In this document: in pieces, positions 20,689 through 43,442 of the stretch | Position numbering within the stretch: the stretch's first letter is position 1 | Layout: each line of letters begins with the position of its first letter | NCBI GenBank assembly: GCA_949316495.1 | Contig: OX439001.1 | Coordinates: 23,771,386 to 23,835,385, forward strand | DNA from: Amphiduros pacificus | Lineage: Eukaryota > Annelida > Polychaeta > Phyllodocida > Hesionidae | Length of the DNA: 64,000 nucleotides | Direction of reading: 5' to 3' | Notes under the pieces: model-generated | The model's database searches: none | What the model was told of the DNA's origin: nothing | Seen by the model: the letters and a program-made list of their open reading frames with translations, nothing else | Position numbers and translations under genes: made by a program

Positions 20689-21092
20689 TGTGGAGCACCA
20701 CTTTTTCTTGTTTATTTTTTATTTATTTATAGACGTATATTTTAACTAGCTATCGCATATTCCTAATGTCCACCTGGGGTTGCATTCTCAGTTTCATAGA
20801 AACATTAAATTAGCATGATCTTGCACATCTACTCTTTTGGATTAATTTATACTGAATTCAATAACCACCTTTTAATGATTCCTGAGAAAGAGTGAGGAGG
20901 ATTTTTTTCAGCATCAATATTACCGAAGCAAGGAAAAGATGACATGGTCAAATTATATATCATACCTTTTCCTACTCTATTCACCGGATATGAAATACCT
21001 CCTATTTATAGTTGAGAAATAGTCTTGACAAAGTCTTGACAAACTTGGTGTCCCCCGACCGCAGTTTTGCAACAACCAATGACAAATACCCC

Positions 21093-31384
<10,292 letters not shown>

Positions 31385-32094
31385 TTCTGATGTTAAAAAT
31401 GTGTTAACTTTGTAATGTTTTTCTTGGGCTAATGCTCACAAGTCACATATTCAAAGCGTTGCCTGGCTACATTTAGTCTTGTCCCTGTCCCAAATCATTC
31501 CTACTCAGAGGATTGAGACAAAGCCCAGTCTAAAGTACATTAATCAAGTACAATGAATCATCCAGACTTATAACTTATATATCTGGAATACGCAAAGGAT
31601 TTATTGGCCCATATACATATACAGAGAGATATACAGAGAGGAAAGGTGAAAAAAAGCATATAATGAACAGAGTAGTTCTCATTTCTGTATTAGACCTCAG
31701 TTTTACAACATCAGTAATTTGAACTAATTATAGACCCAAGGAATTATTGAGGTCCCGGTAGGTATTGTACAAAGGGACCTACATGGGTGAAATGCAGACA
31801 ATGCTGAGACAGCATTGAGAGATAGGTCCCAAATGACAGACAGCTACAGAAGTGAGGGACAGCAACAGGTGTGTAAGACAGCTACACTGCCCAGGAATAA
31901 AACATTGATATGATAATATCAATGAAGGCAAATCTAATGAATAGCCACCAATAAAAGACAAAAGTTACATTGCATGAACCTACATAGCAGCAAGGATGTT
32001 TTAGAAGTTTTCTAAAACCTCCTTGATTATTGATAGCACAGATATACTTAATTCTGCCAGCACAGACATGCAGATGTAAGTATATACATATCCA

Positions 32095-32345
32095 TTATTC
32101 ATTTGAGGGGGGGATGAGGAAACATTTTTTTTTTTTTGGTGCTAGGCCATTCACAATTTTTTTTCCGAACCAAAACATATCTCCATACTTTTTTTTCTCT
32201 GTCGCTTGGGCCAACATTTTTTTTCCAAGGGTGCGCACATCCTAATTTTTTTACAAAATGTGTGAGTAAATAGATGTATTATTTATCATAAAATGATACA
32301 ATGCTTTATTTTCGCTATTTCATAGTTAATACAACTATTTCAAGT
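32095..32345. repeat. Dispersed repeat with poly(G), then TTTTTTTT blocks
   Basis: CCATTATTCATTTGAGGGGG is followed by GGCCATTCACAATTTTTTTT, GGTGCGCACATCCTAATTTT and ATAAAATGATACAATGCTTT. The same order occurs at 57621-57857. In a RAD54B 5' intron. 32350-33660 shows no gene. Confidence 0.65.
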
Positions 32346-33680
32346 ATTCATTAATTGACCACATAATGCCTGCACACCACACAATTCTTCAGACATCGGG
32401 CAGTCTACATGCAGCCTGCAGGTGACACATTGCTTTATTTGACTAAAAAGCTTGTTTTTTTTTTACGAGGAAAGTCAGTGGGTGGGACTTACAAAAATAA
32501 CAGATTTTTTCTGGATTGGGAGGAGTACAATTTTGAACATAATTGATGGTAACAGTCAACTTCAGAGAACTCATTGTGTACTTTGCTGTATATTCTGGAT
32601 TAAAACCCACAAATTCATCTCCCACCCCAGCCACAGACGCTTATGTTGGTTGCTTGTCAAAGTGATGAGAAGTAGTTAAATACCTACTGTAGGCCAAAAG
32701 TTACAGGCCACATTTTGGAAGAATATGTCAAAAACTCCATCATGTGGTCCTGCTTAGTCAGTGGCTATTTTAAGCATTCGTGATTTAAAGTAGTTCAGTA
32801 CACAGTGCATTTAAGACAAAGCAACATATAGCAAAATGTCTGATTTTGGTTCCCATCTTGTAATACAAACAGATTGTATGTTGCCCTAAAAGTTATGTTG
32901 TATACTGTATTTGTTGCTGATGCCTCAAAACTGGGTCCCTCAAACATGTTTTGGGTAGATTTTACTTATGCCTTCCCAGTCTGATACATCACACATTGTC
33001 GGCCACTAGGTGTCACCACCTTCTGGTGAGTCAAATATTGACAGTACTGGTGAGCTCTCACTGATTTCCCATCTATTTCAACTAGAATGCATAAAATTGA
33101 ACAAACTTATTTTAAATTAGTTTCAAATTTTCACAAGGAATCTGAATATGTTGGATTCATGGTGATATACACAATATTTGATATCATAAATGTATTATTT
33201 TTGTAATTTTTTGTTGTTTGCAATGGAAAAGTGTCGATCATAATTCAGTGTAATTGTGATATTCAAAGATTATCTCCCTATAACATAATGAATATTGACA
33301 TCTGAATGCTAACAGCATATTGAACAGTTGAGGACACAGTCAAGACCAACTTACCTGTCACAATGTATCACGTGCTACTGTACGTCAAATAGGAAGATAT
33401 GACACAAAGGTTACAAAGAATCCCTTTCAAAGCCTTATTTAGAAAATTATGGCAGAAAAATCCCTTTGATCATAAAATTGGACCTAAAAATGGTGTGAAT
33501 GCCCAAGGCTACGCTTGTCTTCAGATCATGCTCTATTTTTACTCATTTTAAATTTAATTTAGTGACATGATCAACTCAATTCTTATTATCTTTTTATTGT
33601 CTCCCAGATTTCAAAACTCTTTTCGTTTTATTGATAAGCAATTGATAAGTGGTGTAGTTTTTAAGATATCTTCATAATAG

Positions 33681-35581
33681 TATGAAGCTCTGGAGGTATC
33701 ATTCGTGCTTCGTACATCGCCTCTAACTTAGCCCTTCTACTTCGCTATTTTCGCCCTTCTACTTCGCTACCTTCGCCTTTCTTATCTTCGCACTTCATAT
33801 TATGAAGCTCTGGAGGTATCATTCGTGCTTCGTACTTCGCCCCTAACTTCGCCCTTCTATTTCGCTATTTTCGCCCTTCTACTTCGCTACCTTCGCACTT
33901 TGCCTTCGCTATCTTCGCCTTTCTTATCCTCGCACTTCGTGCCAAGTAGCCAATCAGTGAGCAGCTTACTAATTCAATTCAATTCAATTCAATATTTTAT
34001 TTCAGACTCAACAATCTTGATAATACACATTGAGGTCCATAGTTTAAGAAAAATAATAATAATTAAGTATTAAACAGTAATATACAGTGAATATTATGGG
34101 ACATTTACCCATTATCAAAATTTACATAAAGTGTTCTGTACCAATATTTCCATATTGCAGATGTATACTTTATATCACAGGCCAGTATGCTTTGTATTAT
34201 CACATTTTCAGACTTTTCAATTCTGCCAATGAATTTAAAAATCAAATTTCTTACAACAGCTATGCAAGCAGGAACATTAATATTAGCAAACATCAAACTA
34301 GCACTATGATACCTTGGTAGGCGTAGCAACATTCTCATAATGTCATTATAAGCAACTTTGAGTTTGTTAAAGCTATATTTATGAAAATTCCACCACAGCT
34401 GTGCTGTGTATAAAGGCGTACAAAATGTTTTAAACAAGCTAACTTTAACATCAGTGGTACACATGTGAAACTTTCTTACAAGTACATTACCTTGTCCATA
34501 TATTTTACAACATTGCCTGTATATGTCTTTATCATCTCTAAAATCATCTGAGATGCAATGTCCAAGATACTTTACATTATTAAATACTTTTAATAGCTCA
34601 CCATTTAAAAAATAGTCAGGAAAGTTTAAATGTTTATCTTCCTTAGATCTAATTATCATCAAAGCACTCTTTTTGGAATTATATTTAATATCATGTTCTA
34701 TCCCATATTGAGAGCAAATTTTCAATAACAATTGAAGGCCACCACTATATGGACAGAAAATAATCAAATCATCAGCATACATAAGATGGTTCAGTAGAAC
34801 ATCACCAATAATACAACCAATTTTGCATTCATTCAATTTCTTCGATAAGTCATCCATATAAACATTAAACAGATAAGGGGACAATATGCCCCCTTGGCGT
34901 ACTCCATTACTTACATTAAAAGGATCAGACATACAATTACCCCATCTGACAACCATTGTCTGATGAGCATACCAATACATTAAAATTCTAATTAAATAAC
35001 CTGGAGTACCACGTTTAACTAGTTTTTCAAACAATTTAGTATGATTAACTCGATCAAATGCTTTAGAAGCATCAAGAAAAGTCATAAACATTGTAGCATT
35101 AAGACTATGATATTTCAAAACAATCTCTTTCAAAGCATAAATACATAAATCAGTGCCATGCTTTCTTTTAAATCCAAACTGATTAAGTTTGCTAAAGGCG
35201 AAGGGAGAAGATCAGAAGACGAAGGCCGAAAATAACAAAGCAGAAATGCGAAAATAGCGAAGTAGAAATGCGAATACAGCAAAGTAGAAATGCGAATATG
35301 GCGATGTAGAAGTACGAATATAGCGAAACTTTAAAAGCGAAGTGCGAGGCACGAATGATACCTCCAGAGCTTCATATCATATTCAAGTAGCCAATCAGTG
35401 AGCAGCTTACTGTAGTATATAAAGGCGAAGGGAGAAGATTAGAAGACGAAGGCCGAAAATAACAAAGTAGAAATGCGAAAATAGCGAAGTAGAAGGGCGA
35501 ATACAGCGAAGTAGAAGTACGAATATAGCGAAGCTTAAAAAGCGAAGTGCGAGGCACGAATGATACCTCCAGAGCTTCATA
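33681..35581. mobile_element. Fold-back element built of TTCGC-rich units, 6-bp TSD
   Basis: The left arm has two tandem copies starting TATGAAGCTCTGGAGGTATC (33681 and 33801) and minisatellite-like CGCCCTTCTACTTCGCTATT units. The right arm carries the inverse, also twice, ending GATACCTCCAGAGCTTCATA at 35376 and 35581. TAATAG flanks both sides (33675-33680 and 35582-35587). The spacer AAGTAGCCAATCAGTGAGCA appears at 33941 and 35384. A LINE at 33972-35195 lies inside. Confidence 0.7.
33972..35195 (-). mobile_element. 5'-truncated LINE (reverse transcriptase) in the fold-back element
   Basis: Minus strand; 342-residue frame at 35133-34105 with readable RT continuing upstream to about 35190 (NQFGFKRKHGTDLCIYALKE). 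Motifs: FMTFLDASKAFDRVNH, NGVRQGGILSPYLFNVYMDD, NHLMYADDLIIF (YADD catalytic box) and NVKYLGHCIS. No endonuclease is present, so the copy is 5'-truncated in the usual way. The 3' end at 33972 is a TTGAA pentamer tail (ATTCAATTCAATTCAATTCA on plus). It interrupts the fold-back element between CAGCTTACT and AAAGGCGAAG, which lie close together in the sister copy at 35400. It reads openly for its whole length, so the insertion is fairly young. Confidence 0.88.
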
Positions 35582-35918
35582 TAATAGTGATTTCTTCTTA
35601 TCAGCATGATCAGCTGTCAGAGCGGACTCACACGAAATTCGTAGCGCCACCTATGAACAGGCGATAATCGGGCACTTTCGGAATGTGAATAGCTCGCCGA
35701 TATTTTTTATTTTCGACTTTCCTCCAACGTTAACAGCCCCCCTATGTCCGCCCCTACTAGTCTATAGTAAGTATGCATGAATCATTGAATGAATGATGCT
35801 ACCGATTGATGTTTTGTCATCCATATGCCAACATACAGATTCCACCGGAAACTAACCCAAATCTATTTCTTTTCTATTTGTTGTATGTACAATGTAATCC
35901 TAAATGTTTGAAACTCAC

Positions 35919-36150
35919 CTGTACGAACTGATATCTGACATTAACTCAAGACCATCGAGAAACGCAAAACCCCCGCCATTTTGTCTGTAGTGGTAAGAAT
36001 GCAATGTGATTGGCTCGCTGTAGAGCGTTAGGTGGCACCACTGGTCTTGTCCTACAGGGGTCCTCCCGGTGAAGCTTTAGACTTAACCGAGATCGCGAGA
36101 CCAACTGATGATATTGGCTATTCCCGATGGCTCTCACCATGCTCATCATG
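35919..36150 (-). other. RAD54B: Probable non-coding first exon and promoter area of RAD54B
   Basis: A strong donor (GTACAG, then GTGAGT) ends at 35919 on the minus strand. The RAD54B start codon at 31384 is preceded by an acceptor (TTTTTAACATCAG, then AAATG), so a 4.5-kb first intron would join them. The segment 35940-36130 is richer in GC and CpG than its surroundings (GACTTAACCGAGATCGCGAG in reverse), as promoters often are. The transcription start is not determinable, and the small frame in it has no recognisable product. Confidence 0.45.
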
Positions 36151-36289
36151 GACTAAATAGAGATTAAAAACATTTTAAAATATCTATCGCTATTTAGTCC
36201 ATGCTCTCATTCAGATATTAATTGAAATGCAGTTGACAGCTCGTGAAACTTCACAAAAAGTATTAATGGACCATTTATGCTGTTCAAGG

Positions 36290-37582
36290 TGGAGCATCTT
36301 ATTTGAGACATTTAAAACATGTGTTTAAATGGCAACCTGTAACAGCTTAGTTATTTAGTAATTCAAAGTTACAGTTAATCTAATGGATAAAATGTAATGT
36401 TCTGAATGACTAAGATATAATAAAAAAAGAAATGATCATGTCTTTTGTTATTGTAGAAGTTTGTTGTTATTATTTACTGTAATATATATATATATATATA
36501 TATCTATATAACAGGGGCCCACCACTACCAACTTCGTTAAAAATTGAGATAGAGATGTGAAACTTGGGCAGAGTATGTTATAGAATGTTGTGAACAACAT
36601 ATCACTCAGCTAAACAAAAATTTCCAATATGCATTTTTAGTATTTTCTAGAAGGAAATATTTAAAAAAAATACCAGCTAGCTACACTTTGGGATTTTGGC
36701 TGTCAGCTGTTATTTTTTACCAGCTGGGAAAGTTACCAGCTCAGAATTTGTATGGAATTAACAGCTGTTAACTTTGTTCGTGGATGTTTGTCAATGCCAA
36801 ATTTTTTTAACAGCTGGTAATGAGCCAATTTCTTTAATAAATAATTAAATGTTAAAAACTTATAATTACAGTAGAAATATCATTAGGCTTGAACAATCTT
36901 TGTCAAATAGTGTTCATACAATATAATTTATTTTGCAGTTTTCACTGGCGAAATTGCCAGTTGGTGTTAAAATCTCAATACTCTACCAGCCAGCCAATTA
37001 AATTCATCAGTCTGTCAGCTAGGCCATTTTGAAATGTCAAATGTATTTTGAGCCAGCTGATTCATACAAAAAAAAGTTCCCAGCTGGTAAACATACCAGC
37101 TGGAAATGAAATGCATTAGTTACAAGCTGCCAGCCAGAAAAGTGTGCATATTGGCTCTTTTTGCATATCATATAGTGGTGGGCCCCTGATATAATTTCGG
37201 ACAATGTCAAAAATTCAGCATAGCATGCCAGTTGATATGCTAGAGGAGGTTACTGATGGAACAATCCCACCTGAGTAACTAGATTCGACCAAAGATAGCC
37301 AAATTTGTTCACAGCTGGATGTATATGTACCACGTGCTTGCAATATGCTGAGCATATGTTTAAATCGTTTGATCACAATATGTTGAAAATATATCAGTTT
37401 ACAACGTCCTCACAACGTTCTTAGAACGTGCTGAGCACGTGCCCACAATGTTGTACAACAACATGCTCACAACGTTATCTGGTGTTCACAGATCTACGTC
37501 CATACGACGTCATGTTGCAACGTGCTCAGCACCAAACCACAACGTGCTCACAACGTAGAAAAAACGTAAAATTGTTAGCTGG
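36290..37582. mobile_element. AACGTGCTCACAAC-family element, left end truncated
   Basis: Collinear with 49260-49711: AAAGTTACAGTTAATCTAAT, then ATGATCATGTCTTTTGTT, then GCCAGTTGATATGCTAGA, ending CACAACGTGCTCACAACGTA and ATTGTTAGCTGG at 37582. Its middle is interrupted by the 677-bp element at 36512-37188. Confidence 0.65.
36512..37188. mobile_element. hAT-type non-autonomous element, 677 bp
   Basis: Perfect 16-bp TIRs CAGGGGCCCACCACTA / TAGTGGTGGGCCCCTG. The CAGGG start is typical of hAT. ATATAA repeats on both flanks (36506-36511 and 37189-37194); hAT normally makes 8 bp, and the AT-rich flank blurs this. The collinear relative at 49425-49445 lacks it, confirming insertion. The interior has many CAGCTG/CCAGCTGG copies, possibly subterminal binding sites. 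Confidence 0.8.
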
Positions 37583-37798
37583 GTTAGTACTGTCAGCATT
37601 TTTATTGTTGGATGATAAAACATTTATTTTCAATCAATGAAGATTTTGATGTCAATTTTATTATAAATACATACAACTATACATATTACCTAAGCCTCTT
37701 TGTTTCGACTTGCAATTTTAGTGTAAAATTGAGACACCAAACAGTAAAGGTTTGTATATCCTTTTCTCACGATACAATCTGAGAGCAAAAATAGTATA

Positions 37799-37931
37799 GG
37801 CCGATTGCGGGTTACCATCTTGTTTTTTTTAATGATTAGATTTTAGAGAGTTTTTTGTGCACTTCCGATTGTAATTGTGCAGTTCCGGCGTGTTGTTTTC
37901 AATGGGGCAGTATGGCGACCCGCAATCGGCC
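37799..37931. mobile_element. 133-bp MITE with GGCCGATTGCGGGT ends, TA duplication
   Basis: Left GGCCGATTGCGGGTTACCAT, right ATGGCGACCCGCAATCGGCC. Inverse with two mismatches, flanked by TA. No gene in 37932-39083 that I can support. Confidence 0.65.
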
Positions 37932-38555
37932 TATTATATAGCTCTCATGCAGATACAATGTACATGTAGATAATGATTGATGTATGGAATATACACATAA
38001 TCCTTACTGTATATTTTGGTTTATTATAATTTTTTGAACTCAATACAATGAAACTTCTAAAATTGCAGCTCTTAGACCCATACAGCAAACAGGTCATGAA
38101 CTAGCCTAGCTATAGATAACGTACAAGTTGCACACGTAGTGTGTTTAGCATCAATTGTGTATACAGTACATATTATGGATTTACCCCAAAATTACTGAAT
38201 CGATAAGCGAATTGAAAGACCTCAGTCCTGTAGTTATACTTTTATTTTGTTTATTGATTACATACACTGTTTTAGTTCACAAGAACCCTGCAAAACCTAA
38301 AAAAAAACCAATTGTATCTGTTTGCAGTGCTTTATCTGATACTTGATTACTGGTTGACACTTCTCATACTGAATTCGAAAATAATCATTTTGCAACGAAC
38401 GTGAAGTTCATTTGATGTTTCATATTTTAGATAATTGATGTTTTATTTTGCATGCATAAATTTCAGAACTGAAAACATTAGCTAGTATATATTTACTGAC
38501 AGAAAATATCTCTATGATAAAAATCATTCCAAAAAATCCTTAAATTGTACTGCGC

Positions 38556-38595
<40 letters not shown>

Positions 38596-39083
38596 ATATG
38601 GCATATCATGTATGGCATAGCATCCGTATACGTATGTTAAATAATAAATAAAAATAATCCAGAGATATTTACAATTGTTAGATATGTACAAAGTTACATA
38701 TTTCTTTTTGTTATTTTGGAGAAATATGATGATTTCATTTTTCATGCCACTCAAACATGGGGTATCATGAAAGTTGGATGACAGTTATCTGGTGTAAACA
38801 TTTCAAATACAAGCAATTAAGCATTTGTAATGTCTTTATATAATTACATTTTTGTTTTACAAAAATATAGGTTTTATGGTATGTGTTCTTAATTTTCCAA
38901 ATCTCAAGCACAAACTATTGCCTGTTATACTCGAACTTGTATGAATCAAACTGGTTCATCAAATCTTGAGTGTTTAAGGTAAAATCATTATGCTGCTGAC
39001 ACAGAGAGATAATGATATTCAGTATATTATTTTATCCAAATCATCCCAGGTATCAAACCATCCCAGGTATCATATCTGATGCC

Positions 39084-42000
39084 TTAGTAAGTGACCATGT
39101 TTTGAGGAAAGTGTCCTGAGTCACCAAACTTGGTCATTGTGAGTGTTCCATCTGGATTGATATGGAGTAAGGTGATACTGGCGTGAGCTATGAACACACG
39201 CATCCATGCGTCCGCTGGTAACTGCAATGCCCTGTCAAAATGATAGATTCATCATGTGAATAAAGAAACATTTGAGTTTCTAGTAATCTTGTACCAAAAT
39301 ATGATATCATAAGAGCTGACTTTATGTTTCGCTCTTTAAACAAATTCTGTTATTGGTATATATTGAGGTAGCGTCAGAACATGAGTGGAAGAAAATGTAT
39401 TGATATAAATATAAATGTTAAAAAATATAAAGGTAAGACCTGAGTGCAAAGAATCTGAAGATATTCCCATGTCCAACTAAAATCTCAAATGTTTGATCTG
39501 CTTGACTTTTGTCTGCCCTGAAGAAATATTTTCTGAATGCTGCTTCCATGCGTGGACCGTCCACAAAATATGCCTGAAATAAAGTAAAGCATAATAATTT
39601 TACCCCACACAAATATTTACCAAACTATACCACAACCCATGATCTGACCACATCGCATTTATGTGCTGTGTAAAGGTATGAATCTTATTTTCCCAGGTGT
39701 GTTATAGCTGTAGTGTAAAGGGTCAAAAGACTGCAAGTTGGATGCGATTGCCAAATATTGATTTTATGTCCTTATCAACAACTCATTACTTGAAATATTA
39801 TCGACACTTACTACTTTATTACCAATACTTTCTATCATCTTATCATAATACTTGACTATATAGAGCTATTATAATGGTGACCTTATCCGGCAGACCCCAG
39901 TACGTGATGGTGGGGTGGGGCGGGGTGGGACCGCCCTCCTGGAGTAACTCATCCATCTGGATCGGTAGATGTCTGAGATGAGAGTGGATTATCTTCGCTG
40001 TCTCCACTGCCCTTGGCATTGGAGAGTGAATGATCACTTTATAATTCATCCCAAACTCTGCCAACCTTTTCCCAGTCAGATTGGCTTGTCTTCGCCCTGT
40101 CAAAATAAATGGCATTTTCCTATATTCCTTGACTGAGATTCTAGCCCCCCCTTGTGGGACCTAGGCAGCATAAAAAAGGTCCAAGTGGGATGGTAACAGT
40201 CAACAATATTCCGAACTCTAACGATTCCATTTGATAAGTATGTAATTCACAAAATTATAAAGTCAGATTTGTCCATGAACAATTCAGTCAATTTAGCTTG
40301 GCTGTGCCTAATTATGTAAAAGGTTATAAAAGGTTATAATTCTCACCGTAATCTGTCAAGGTTTTGTTTAAGAGAGAGAAGGATGCAAAAAAGTATTGTG
40401 GAAAAAATAAATTTTGTTAATGACATCGTTTGTCTTTACATTCGATTAATGACTATATGGGTGCAGGCAAGAAACATGCGCAAATAACAATGTGATCTTG
40501 GAGTAATTACTCCAAGATGTGATCTACCAGTTCATAAAACCTTGTTGTTCCAAGGCAACTATCATACTAGCCTGGATGTGGTGATTGGAGAACACTATTT
40601 AAGCCTTTACAATTTGTTTAGATTAACCTGTTTAAAATACACTGTAATACATCTATGATCATCTATACTTGTTTGTAGCATACCAAGGTCGGTGAGTATT
40701 CCAGTGCTGAGATCATACTGGCCATGTCTAACCAGTAGCACGGTGCGTACCCCAACATTCTTGGCTTCTTCAGGGTTGCTCCATTGCCGCCTGGAAAACA
40801 TAAACGTGAACCAAATATTATTCAAGCTACAGAATCGTACTTTGTTTTGGTTATACTTTAACCTCCTCATCGAACCTTGCTTGTAAAAGAAAATGAAAAC
40901 TTGCATATTATATGTATTAGTATAATTATTGGTATTACACAGTTTAAAATCGGAAATATGAGTGACGCACGTACATATTTGCTGCACAAAAACACTTGTA
41001 CTGGTACATTGTCAAATTGGTTAGAAACTTTGTTTCTAACCAATGTTTGGTTGTGTATATAACCAATGTTTGGTTGTGTATATATATAGGTATTTAAAGT
41101 TGTAAAGTTTTATATACGTATTTAAAGTTGTATGAGGCTGGCTTACTTGTCCCAGTTGAAGTCCCAGGTGTCTCGTGAGGTTAGCGCCGGAGCAGATAGG
41201 TTGGACGGGGGCGGCTCGGCTCCAGAGAGGAGCTTTGACAGAGCATCAAAGATGATGCTAGCTTTATGCTGCTCATCCTCCTGGCTCCCAGACCTCACTT
41301 GTTCAGAAGCACTCTACAGGTAAATATAAATGGTGCTAATTCTGGTCATTTTCTTTTCTTAAACAGAAAATTTAAATTGTAGCTTTAGTTCAATGTCATT
41401 ATCACTCCTCGAATTTCATGATAGTTTTGTGCGACATGCAGGTTGCCCTTTTCGGGTGATCTTCATACTGATGTGTGGTAGGATATTAGGGTGTTTCATT
41501 TTTCGGACTTTTTTTCTGATCAAGCTGCTCATTGAAAGAAATGTTCTCTGATATGTAGTAAACCCACAGAAAAAATTTAAGACCAATCGATCAACTTTTA
41601 GACCCCCCCTACCACCGTGTATGTATGACCTCGGAAATCAGTGCTCGGTGGGGCCATTTTCTGGTTAAAATTCAAGTCTCATTGCCTCATAATTTCATTT
41701 CATTCTACTCAGGTAGTGTCTGTTTTAAAGGTTACTTAATATTTCAAGATCATTCCCATTTAATTTGGGTCAAAATCATTCAAATTCAAGACATTAATTC
41801 TGAAAAATATACATTTAAATTTTCAAATTAATTTCACACTCGTATCGGATAATTTTTTCACATTATTTCCACATTAACTTCAAATTGAGAATTATATTAT
41901 AGTATGAAAGTTCACAGATTTGTCTCCATTTCATTTTTAGCTCTGCTGAGACTCACAGAGCTTTAGGAGTGGGGAAAATGTCTGTCCGTCCGTCTGTCAA

Positions 42001-42293
42001 AATTTCTTTCATTGTCTGCTTTCACAAAGGATATTTTAAACTGTTTTTGAGGAATCAAAATGGAAATCATTCTGTGTTATTTCATAACTTAACGCCAAAT
42101 AGAGTTTGATGAGATTTGTTACCTTGAATTTGGTGCATGATGTAACCTTGTCCTGCTCAATGAACATTAATGCCAGGATGAAGAGGGTGACAATGGCGGC
42201 TGCCACCACACACCACGTCCTGAGGGTAGCCACACTGATGCCAGGGGTGTGTGACAAACACCAGCATGCACTGCCTGTGTCACCACCACGCAT
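39084..42293 (-). CDS. PGAM5: PGAM5-like mitochondrial Ser/Thr phosphatase (6 exons)
   Basis: Histidine-phosphatase-fold enzyme. PGAM5 is a membrane-anchored mitochondrial protein phosphatase acting in mitophagy, fission and stress signalling. Exons: 42293-42147, 41313-41147, 40790-40684, 40096-39882, 39573-39440, 39231-39084; phases chain; 305 residues (human 289). Residues 27-45 are one hydrophobic anchor (WCVVAAAIVTLFILALMFI). The family's WDxNWDxR multimerisation motif is present as WDFNWDKR (99-106). The catalytic RHG is at 126-128 (VRHGQY) and the second catalytic His at 247 (LVGHGN). The end aligns with the human tail (ALQLPADAW, PDGTLTMTKFGDSG). The first coding exon begins inside a 54-bp minisatellite whose every unit carries a candidate acceptor and ATG. 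Any 5' UTR exon would lie beyond 42965 and was not found. Confidence 0.92.
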
Positions 42294-42965
42294 ACTGAAA
42301 CACAGGAGAAATCTCAATCATACACTGCCTGAGTCACCACCACGCATACTGAAACACAGGAGAAATCTCAATCATACACTGCCTGTGTCACCACCACGCA
42401 TACTGAAACACAGGAGAAATCTCAATCATACACTGCCTGAGTCACCACCACGCATACTGAAACACAGGAGAAATCTCAATCATACACTGCCTGTGTCACC
42501 ACCACGCATACTGAAACACAGGAGAAATCTGAATCATACACTGCCTGTGTCACCACCACGCATACTGAAACACAGGAGAAATCTCAATCATACACTGCCT
42601 GTGTCACCACCACGCATACTGAAACACAGGAGAAATCTGAATCATACACTGCCTGTGTCACCACCACGCATACTGAAACACAGGAGAAATCTGAATCATA
42701 CACTGCCTGTGTCACCACCACGCATACTGAAACACAGGAGAAATCTGAATCATACACTGCCTGTGTCACCACCACGCATACTGAAACACAGGAGAAATCT
42801 GAATCATACACTGCCTGTGTCACCACCACGCATACTGAAACACAGGAGAAATCTGAATCATACACTGCCTGTGTCACCACCACGCATACTGAAACACAGG
42901 AGAAATCTGAATCATACACTGCCTGTGTCACCACCACGCATACTGAAACACAGGAGAAATAGTTG
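42264..42965. repeat. 54-bp minisatellite, 13 units, over the first PGAM5-like exon
   Basis: Thirteen near-identical units. On the minus strand each reads GATTTCTCCTGTGTTTCAG, then TATGCGTGGTGGTGACACAG, then GCAGTGTATGATT. Unit differences (CTCAATC or CTGAATC; CCTGTG or CCTGAG) are clustered, with the variable units near the exon and homogeneous units beyond. This suggests spread by unequal exchange. The proximal unit supplies the start codon. Confidence 0.95.
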
Positions 42966-43418
42966 CAGGACAATGTTAGCTTAATGTAAATGTAAAATCC
43001 AAACTTTGAGGTTCATTTTTGAAAAAATCTAATATGGTGACCCATCCCTTTTTCTCCTGATGCTGGAAGTACATATTAATAATGAGGTGCTATATTTTTT
43101 CAGACCTTTAGTATTTATTCTAATTTGGTCACTAGGAGGCATAACTGTCCCTAAGACAATCACAAATAGTTTGGAGCTGATGAATACTGTTTCCGTCCCA
43201 AGAGCCTTTCTAATATATATCAGTCATTCGAGGAATCATCATCCTTTCCAATTTGAATCATGACTTATGATTTCCATTTAACTCAATGAAAAGTCTTGAT
43301 TTTTATCAAGACGTTATTTTATAATTGTGATAAACTCAAAAGCAATTTGTTTTTGAAAATCAGCTTTGTTTCTTGTTGAAATCTGAAAAGTTCACTTTCA
43401 AGCCCTTGACTCACTTAA

Positions 43419-43442
43419 TGGGTATAGGGGCAAAAGACTAAA

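Larger units (their letters stand above)
16319..20803 (-). mobile_element. DIRS-order retrotransposon, second, older copy
   Basis: Same family and orientation as the copy at 6823. The left repeat is at 16319-16500 (starting CCTAAATTTTATTAATAGGT). The right repeat is split, at about 19415-19489 and 20689-20803. It keeps the Arg/Ser-rich ORF and the 5S-derived module. The ORF sits directly against the left repeat, so the non-coding region and the internal complementary region are absent. Two later insertions lie in it: LINE-related DNA in the leader (about 17640-19230) and a 1.2-kb element in the right repeat (19490-20688). More diverged than copy 1, hence older; broken, with at least three structural breaks. 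Confidence 0.75.

Noticed and set aside
38155-38346. 63-residue plus-strand frame with a hydrophobic stretch
   Set aside because: No splice or homology support, and AT-rich surroundings readily give such frames.
42264-42965. CRISPR-like direct repeat array
   Set aside because: Units are contiguous with no unique spacers, and the sequence is eukaryotic; this is a minisatellite.
42106-42984. Long plus-strand frame of 18-residue repeats (SPPRILKHRRN) and its minus-strand mirror
   Set aside because: The 54-bp period is a multiple of three, so all phases without a stop stay open. The frames are by-products of the minisatellite and overlap a real exon on the minus strand.
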